DNA from: JBBRGK01 sp036741355
GTDB lineage: Bacteria > Chloroflexota > Dehalococcoidia > CAUJGQ01
Length of the DNA: 64,000 bases
Assembly (NCBI GenBank): GCA_036741355.1
Contig: DAINSK010000003.1
Span: forward strand, 91,406 to 155,405
Direction: 5' to 3'
Every line of letters begins with the position of its first letter. The first letter of the stretch is position 1. The position numbers and the translations under genes are program-made. Positions 62,096-64,000 of the stretch are shown here, one piece after another. Under the pieces are notes generated by a model, which saw only the letters and a program-made list of their open reading frames with translations, did no database searches and was not told the origin of the DNA.

Positions 62096-63502
62096 TCACT
62101 GACCGAGGAATGCCTGGAATATCTGCTGGGCCACTGGCGCAGCGGCCCGGCTGCCTGGCCCTCCATTATCGACCTCGACGACGACGACGAGCGACGGCGC
62201 GTTGGACGGCGCAAAGCCGGTGAACCAGGCGTCGGCCGGCGCGTCGGTGCCCGTCTCAGCGGTGCCCGTCTTGCCGGCTATGCCCATTCCGAGCAGCCCT
62301 GTTTCGGAACCGAAACCCTCATTCACCGCCGTCTCCATGAAATGCACCATCTCCGCGGCGGTCGCTTCCGACATGACGCGGCCGCGGTCGGTCTGCGAGT
62401 GCTCCTCGACAATGTTGCCAGCGGCATCACGGATCTCCTGCACCAGGTAGGGAGCTGGCTCGATCCCATGGTTGGCTACGGTTGCCGTTACAAGCGCCAT
62501 CTGCAGCGGCGATACCACTAGCTGTCCCTGGCCGAAGCCGCTGCTGGCGAGCAAAACCTGATTCAAGCCGCCCCCCGAACGCGACGTGCGGCTCATCGCG
62601 GTGTTGATGTCGAACGGCAGCGGCTGGTCCAGACCGAACTTGCGGCTGTAGGCGATGAAGCGGTCGGAGCCCAGCCTCTCAGCCGCAACCTGGGCAAACG
62701 TCGCGTTGATCGAGAAAGCGTACGCATGCAGAAAATCCCACTCGGTCTGCCCCTGCGGCGCGTTGGTGCACTGAATTACGAACCCCTGGATGACGACGCC
62801 GTTGACACACTTGAACCGATCGTCGGGCTTCACGACACCGGTATCAAGCGCGGCTGAAGCGGTGACCGTCTTGTATGTCGATCCCGGAGGGTAAAGGCCC
62901 TGCGTAGTCCGGTTCAACAGGGGCTTTCCCGGATCGGAGAGGAGCGCGTCCCCGCTCTGGTCTATCTGCGCCGGGTCGTACGCCGGGGAGCTCACCATCG
63001 CGACGATGGCCCCCGTGTGGGGGTCCATGACGACTACCGCACCGCGGCGGTCCCCCAGAGCCGACGCGGCCACGCTCTGCAGCTTCGAATCGATCGTCAG
63101 GATCAGCTCGTCACCGGGAACCGACTCGTGAAACAGCGCGTTGCGGACTGAGGTCAGCGGGTCGCCCGAATGCGCGCCGGAGAGGTACCGGTTGTAGGCC
63201 TGCTCAACACCCGAAAGGCCGAAACGGGTGCTGACGTACCCGGTTGTCGCCCCCAGCGATGGCAGGTTATATACGCGCTTTCGCGTTCCATCCGGCTGCG
63301 GCTTGCTCTCAACGAGTACCGTGCCGTTGCGGTCAATAATGCTGCCACGCTCTTCAGTCTTAGCTGCTTCCGCGACGCGCGGATTCCCCGAGTCGTTAGC
63401 AACCACGCTGCCGCGAATCACCTGCCAGTAGACCAGGCCACCTGTTAGGAGGACAGAGGCCGCCAGCAGCACCCCGGCAACCCGGTTGATGTTCTGGATC
63501 AT
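62096..63502 (-). CDS. pbpA: Class B penicillin-binding protein (PBP2/PbpA-like)
   Basis: The 468-aa transpeptidase has an N-terminal membrane anchor (about 10-28), a pedestal domain (RGSIIDRNG), and catalytic motifs SxxK in PPGSTYK, SxN in SIN and KTG in GKTGTAE. It cross-links peptidoglycan with the SEDS partner. It lies upstream of fhaA on the same strand. It starts 6 bp after the preceding GntR-family stop, probably in one transcript. Confidence 0.95.
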   Translation of the reverse strand: MIQNINRVAGVLLAASVLLTGGLVYWQVIRGSVVANDSGNPRVAEAAKTEERGSIIDRNGTVLVESKPQPDGTRKRVYNLPSLGATTGYVSTRFGLSGVEQAYNRYLSGAHSGDPLTSVRNALFHESVPGDELILTIDSKLQSVAASALGDRRGAVVVMDPHTGAIVAMVSSPAYDPAQIDQSGDALLSDPGKPLLNRTTQGLYPPGSTYKTVTASAALDTGVVKPDDRFKCVNGVVIQGFVIQCTNAPQGQTEWDFLHAYAFSINATFAQVAAERLGSDRFIAYSRKFGLDQPLPFDINTAMSRTSRSGGGLNQVLLASSGFGQGQLVVSPLQMALVTATVANHGIEPAPYLVQEIRDAAGNIVEEHSQTDRGRVMSEATAAEMVHFMETAVNEGFGSETGLLGMGIAGKTGTAETGTDAPADAWFTGFAPSNAPSLVVVVEVDNGGPGSRAAAPVAQQIFQAFLGQ

Positions 63503-63508
63503 GAACGG

Positions 63509-64000
63509 CTACGCCCTGGCGCCGTTCACTGGCGACTGGCGATTGTTGCCGCGCGACCGAACGACGTCCACGGCCAGCTGCTGGGCGCGGTCGAGGTGGA
63601 CGAGCGTTGCTTCTCGGGCAGCATCCGGGTCATGCGCCTCGACGGCGTGCAACACGTCCCAGTGCCCGGCGAGCGAGATGTGAAGCCCATGGGCCGACCG
63701 AAGTGCGGGTTCACGGGCAGCGTGGAGGATTTCAAGGATGGCTTCGAGCAACCGAGCCAATAAGGGATTGTCGGCCATCGCGGCAAGCTTCATATGGAAG
63801 GCGTTGTCGTCGGTCCCGCCGTACTTGCCGTCGGTGACTTTTTGTTCGTGACGCTGGAGGAGACGCCGTGCGGCCGCAAGGTCGCGAGACGAGGCGCGTT
63901 GAGCCGCGAGTGCCGTCATACCGGGCTCCACGATGCTGCGCGCTTCATAAAGCTGCTGCATCTCGTGTTCGCTAACCGACACGGGCCCCGAAGGCGCCTG
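63509..64000 (-). CDS. GntR/FadR-type regulator, FCD domain (5' end outside window)
   Basis: The visible part is the FCD effector-binding domain: EARSIVEPGMTALAAQRASSRDLA, HMKLAAMADNPLLARLLEAI, LAGHWDVLHAVEAHDPDAAREATLVHL, with His/Asp metal residues. The reading frame continues without start past the window edge, so the DNA-binding winged helix is missing here. Its ligand is not known. It may be co-transcribed with pbpA. Confidence 0.85.
   Translation of the reverse strand, partial: QAPSGPVSVSEHEMQQLYEARSIVEPGMTALAAQRASSRDLAAARRLLQRHEQKVTDGKYGGTDDNAFHMKLAAMADNPLLARLLEAILEILHAAREPALRSAHGLHISLAGHWDVLHAVEAHDPDAAREATLVHLDRAQQLAVDVVRSRGNNRQSPVNGARA

Overview
The window is a high-GC bacterial scaffold (two 100-N gaps) with dense, short-spaced genes on both strands. 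The gene set suggests Chloroflexota or a close Terrabacteria relative; this is an inference. It rests on fhaA/fhaB/PBP2/SEDS/PknB-type division genes, a SepIVA-like coiled-coil gene after coaD, an ATP-type PEP carboxykinase, a T-box-controlled leuS, a CIRCE-controlled groEL, a caa3-type oxidase, and SCO1664-like and DUF1786 families. It looks like a metagenome-assembled or draft genome of an aerobic heterotroph. No phage, IS element, CRISPR array or rRNA was seen.

Layout. 0-3 kb: a 56-cysteine putative Tat-exported protein directly downstream of a membrane protein that fuses a MauE domain to two thioredoxin-like domains. 3-8 kb: a GltD-like flavoprotein, then a CIRCE-preceded unit with an unknown 74-aa protein in the usual groES position and groEL, followed by rhodanese and HAD genes. 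8-14 kb: LON-domain operon, HpaB-family flavin monooxygenase, mnmE, pckA. 14-25 kb: SCO1664-like kinase-fold gene with a four-carbon acid sugar kinase; a MaoC/88-aa/inositol-phosphatase operon joined by 1-nt stop/start overlaps; phosphodiesterase; Cys-less thiolase plus DUF35 pair; S9 peptidase; UbiB kinase. 25-33 kb: the ctaCDEF-ctaG oxidase operon ending with a double-cupredoxin membrane protein, then copC-sco1. 33-46 kb: MBL hydrolase, clpS with a tyrosine phosphatase, DinB, beta-propeller, EthD-like, PD-(D/E)XK-like, DUF1786, serS, luciferase-like, TfoX-N, NUDIX, lysS, and a greA with altered tip residues. 46-55 kb: GH18-like surface protein, rsmD-coaD-sepIVA-like, leuS with T-box, tRNA-Ala(GGC), an AMACR-like racemase, rlpA. 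55-64 kb: Yip1 protein, rsmG, a GreA fused to an integrase-type SAM-like domain, PASTA kinase, SEDS protein, fhaB, fhaA, PBP2 and the end of a GntR/FCD regulator.

How the genes work together: the oxidase cluster (structural subunits, CtaG, SCO1, CopC, cupredoxins) is a nearly complete assembly and copper-delivery set. The 57-64 kb block is a cell-elongation/division module regulated by Ser/Thr phosphorylation. The translation genes (leuS, serS, lysS, tRNA-Ala, rsmD, rsmG, mnmE) are scattered. Two observations deserve most attention. The first is the MauE-Trx-Trx fusion beside a disulfide-rich export substrate, which may be a dedicated disulfide-forming pair. The second is two divergent Gre factors, one lacking the acidic catalytic tip and one fused to a recombinase-type DNA-binding domain.

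The first N gap, inside rlpA, is flanked by identical 55-bp copies, so the contigs most likely abut there and the gene is intact.
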